Shown here piece after piece: positions 42,684 to 44,440 of a stretch of DNA of 44,440 bases (position 1 is its first letter; every line of letters begins with the position of its first letter). The notes beneath the pieces were generated by a model. That model searched no databases, had not been told where the DNA came from, and saw only the letters and a program-made list of their open reading frames with translations. This DNA is from Byssothecium circinans (lineage: Eukaryota > Ascomycota > Dothideomycetes > Pleosporales > Massarinaceae). The translations under genes and the position numbers were made by a program. The stretch is taken from the NCBI GenBank assembly GCA_010015675.1, contig ML977048.1, positions 1 through 44,440 on the forward strand, read 5' to 3'.

Positions 42684-44070
42684 TTACTCCACCTCGGCCG
42701 GTAGCCCCAATGCCTCTTTAAACTGCCGCGCCACCTTCTGGGAAGCTACATCAAGTGCAGTCCGCTTAAGGTCATTCTTAAATTTTACATTAATCCCGTC
42801 TTTGGCGAGAAGCTGCTTCAGCACCTTGTTATGGCCGTTCTTAGAAGCGTAATGAAGGGCCGTCTTTTGAAACATGTCCGTAGCGTTTACATTGACGTCA
42901 TCTTGAGTGAGGAGGTGCCTCACCACCTTGTCATGGCCTCTCATGGAAGCCCAATGAAGTGCTGTTCGTTCGTTCACGTCCGTAGCGTTTACATTGGCCT
43001 TGCCTTTAGCGAGAAGCTGCTCTACCACCTTTTCGTGGCCGTTTATAGAAGGCCAATGAAGGATCCTCTTCCCCCTAACCTCAGTGTTCGCATCGGCCCC
43101 CCTTTTCGAGAAGCCTCGTTACCGCCTCGTGATCGCCTGTCAAGGAAGCCGTGGCGAGATAGTACGGAGGATCGTTCTTCTCACGGTCGCGTTGGGCCTC
43201 TGCTTCTTCTTCTGCCTGCACTTGGCATCGTTCCAACTCCATGAGCATGATATCTGTTGTGATTGCCAAACCATTGATGGCATCGATCATTCGCTTCATG
43301 GTCGGCGTCGCTTGGATATCGTTGGAGCCTTTGTAGATGATGTTGTGTTGCACCTCGGCCCAGGCTTGCGTTACCACTGTCCCGACCTGAATCTCTACTC
43401 TAAGTGGGCCCGATTTCACGATCGGAACTAGAGCGGTCTCGAGATCATTAGGCAGAGGCCGTTCCCGTTTCCATCTAACGACTACTTGCCATGACTTATA
43501 TCCGTAGTGTTCCCATTGGTGAACGTTCTTGTCATGATCTTGACTAATCCACCGCCCATTCCCATGTCTCTGGATGTCCCGGTTTATACCATCGACAGCA
43601 GCTCGTGAAGTATCGGCGACCGTGCCAAAGGTGTATGACACATTAAAAATTCTGTTGATCTCCTTTGCAACCTTGGCAACGTCGCCGGGGAAGAACAACC
43701 CAATGCGCACGCCAGCAAGATCCCCCATATCAGGATGTTCATAAATGTCCCGCCCCCAGGCTCTGAATCCGGGTGCGTCTGCCTCTCTCGTTCCTTCCGG
43801 GGTTTCTTTAGTCTTCTGCATCTCCTCCCTAAGGTTGACAAAGTCATGCAAGTCGCCGTTGTTGTCGGTTCCAGCAACCCATTTTATGAATTCGGGGGTC
43901 TTCGCCATACTGTTGAGCTTTGTCTCCAGCGAATCATATCCCTTCGATCGGCTCTGCACCACTCCCTTGATCGCGATGCCCTTCAGTGATTTCTCGCATT
44001 CTTGCTTGGTGGCCTCTGCCAGATCGTTGAATAGCTTTTGTGTTTCGATTTTCTTATAACGTGTTTCATA
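42684..44070 (-). pseudogene. RelA/SpoT-like nucleotidyltransferase with ankyrin repeats, disrupted
   Basis: The 5' part (native from about 44070 down) is a RelA/SpoT-fold domain. It has GDLAGVRIGLFFPGD with the metal-binding Asp and Arg of the synthetase motif, YGYKSWQVVVRW (GY-K/R-S type), and RVEIQVGTVVTQAWAEVQHN with the catalytic-type Glu and the WAExxH signature. The frame then enters the first ankyrin helix pair (YLATASLTGDHEAVTRLLEK) and stops at 43081-43083. A second frame, to 42684, carries further ankyrin repeats (RTALHWASMRGHDKVVRHLL, KTALHYASKNGHNKVLKQLL). The switch maps to a run of six C at 43097-43102, so a one-base indel is the likely cause. Residues 1-32 of the open frame are encoded by transposon-like terminal sequence, so the original start is lost. 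Domain identification is firm; a present function is unlikely unless the frameshift is a sequencing error. Confidence 0.82.
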
Positions 44071-44116
44071 AGCGAGCGCCGCGTACAAGCGAGCGCCGCG
44101 TACAAGCGAGCGCCGC
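44070..44116. repeat. 17-bp tandem repeat at transposon end
   Basis: AAGCGAGCGCCGCGTAC occurs 2.8 times in direct order (44070-44086, 44087-44103, 44104-44116). It abuts the point where the RelA/SpoT coding sequence loses family similarity. It probably forms part of the left terminal region of the pogo-type element whose transposase starts at 44157. Confidence 0.75.
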
Positions 44117-44440
44117 ACCTCACCAAGTTTGCGCACCTCTCTCATCTCAACGTATAATGGCTCCATACAACGTTACTCAATTGTCTTCAAATGAAGCAGA
44201 TATTCAGCTTGCTATCTCATCTATCAATGCCAATCAAATCCAGAGCAATCGCGCTGCTGCTACAGTCTACAATGTGTCTGACAGAACACTCCGCCGCCGA
44301 CGCGCTGGTATCTCTTTCCGACGCGATTGCCAGCCCAACTCGAAGAAGCTCACACAGCTAGAAGAGGAGGTGATTGTTAGCTATATACTCGACCTAGATG
44401 AACGCGGATTTGCGCCTACGTACGCAGCTATACGCGATAT
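44071..44440 (+). mobile_element. Left end of a pogo/Fot1-type DNA transposon
   Basis: The terminal region starts after a TA at 44069-44070, the expected target dinucleotide. It consists of the 17-bp repeats and about 40 bp of leader before the transposase ATG. The element continues beyond the window, so the right terminal inverted repeat and target duplication cannot be checked. The left boundary is set by where RelA/SpoT similarity ends and is accurate to perhaps 20 bp. Confidence 0.65.
44157..44440 (+). CDS. pogo/Fot1-type transposase, N-terminal part (runs off window)
   Basis: The frame from ATG 44157 is open to the right edge (94 complete codons). It reads MAPYNVTQLSSNEADIQLAI, then NRAAATVYNVSDRTLRRRRA, then KLTQLEEEVIVSYILDLDER and GFAPTYAAIRD. 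These are the psq-type helix-turn-helix and the start of the CENP-B-type HTH found at the N-terminus of fungal Fot1/pogo transposases. The DDE catalytic domain would lie outside the window. No stop or frameshift is seen in the visible part, so this copy may be recent or intact, unlike its surroundings. Confidence 0.85.
   Translation, partial: MAPYNVTQLSSNEADIQLAISSINANQIQSNRAAATVYNVSDRTLRRRRAGISFRRDCQPNSKKLTQLEEEVIVSYILDLDERGFAPTYAAIRD

Noticed and set aside
44041..44100. TAACGTGT near 44057 as a terminus of the same family as the MITE
   Set aside because: Only eight bases match the MITE end, and the sequence lies inside RelA/SpoT coding sequence; chance match.

Overview
The window is nuclear DNA of a filamentous ascomycete (Pezizomycotina; the gene content suggests Dothideomycetes, which is inference). 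Genes carry short GT-AG introns of 47-131 bp, many with CTAAC or CTGAC branch sites. Single-copy eukaryotic housekeeping genes alternate strands at short distances. Nothing bacterial, organellar or viral was seen. Gene models below were spliced by hand; exon sums are multiples of three and the joins restore known family motifs.

Layout. 0.8-3.7 kb: a DHA1-type MFS transporter converging on a nitrilase. 4.3-7.5 kb: three tandem members of a fungal LRNxIYxY (2EXR/F-box-like) family, two interrupted only by in-frame stops and one intact. 8-15.7 kb: a membrane-anchored nucleotide pyrophosphatase/phosphodiesterase, a protein of unknown function, translation factor eIF3d and a cystathionine gamma-lyase-type enzyme. 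16.5-25.4 kb: an Atg14-like PI3-kinase subunit, a small four-exon unknown, thioredoxin reductase (with a 7-nt micro-exon), the Trm82 tRNA-methyltransferase subunit and ribosomal stalk protein P0. 25.8-27.0 kb: a GNAT-type acyltransferase. 27-29.7 kb: a gene desert holding a 709-bp near-perfect palindrome flanked by TA, a foldback MITE. 29.7-31.5 kb: a lone cytochrome P450. 33.1-39.3 kb: the remodeller Fun30, the V-ATPase assembly factor Vma21 and a DUF2406 protein.

From about 41 kb to the right edge the region is accessory and decaying: a HET-domain pseudogene cut by a Tc1/mariner transposase fragment, then a RelA/SpoT-ankyrin gene broken by a frameshift and by a pogo/Fot1-type transposon at its 5' side. 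The transposase of that element reads out of the window.

The housekeeping genes form no pathway together. Their arrangement (Trm82/P0, unknown/eIF3d, Atg14/unknown, Fun30/Vma21) is typical of compact fungal chromosomes with shared divergent promoters. The most interesting parts are the decayed HET/RelA-SpoT block, the palindromic element, the 2EXR array with stop codons only, and several introns whose retention keeps the frame open.
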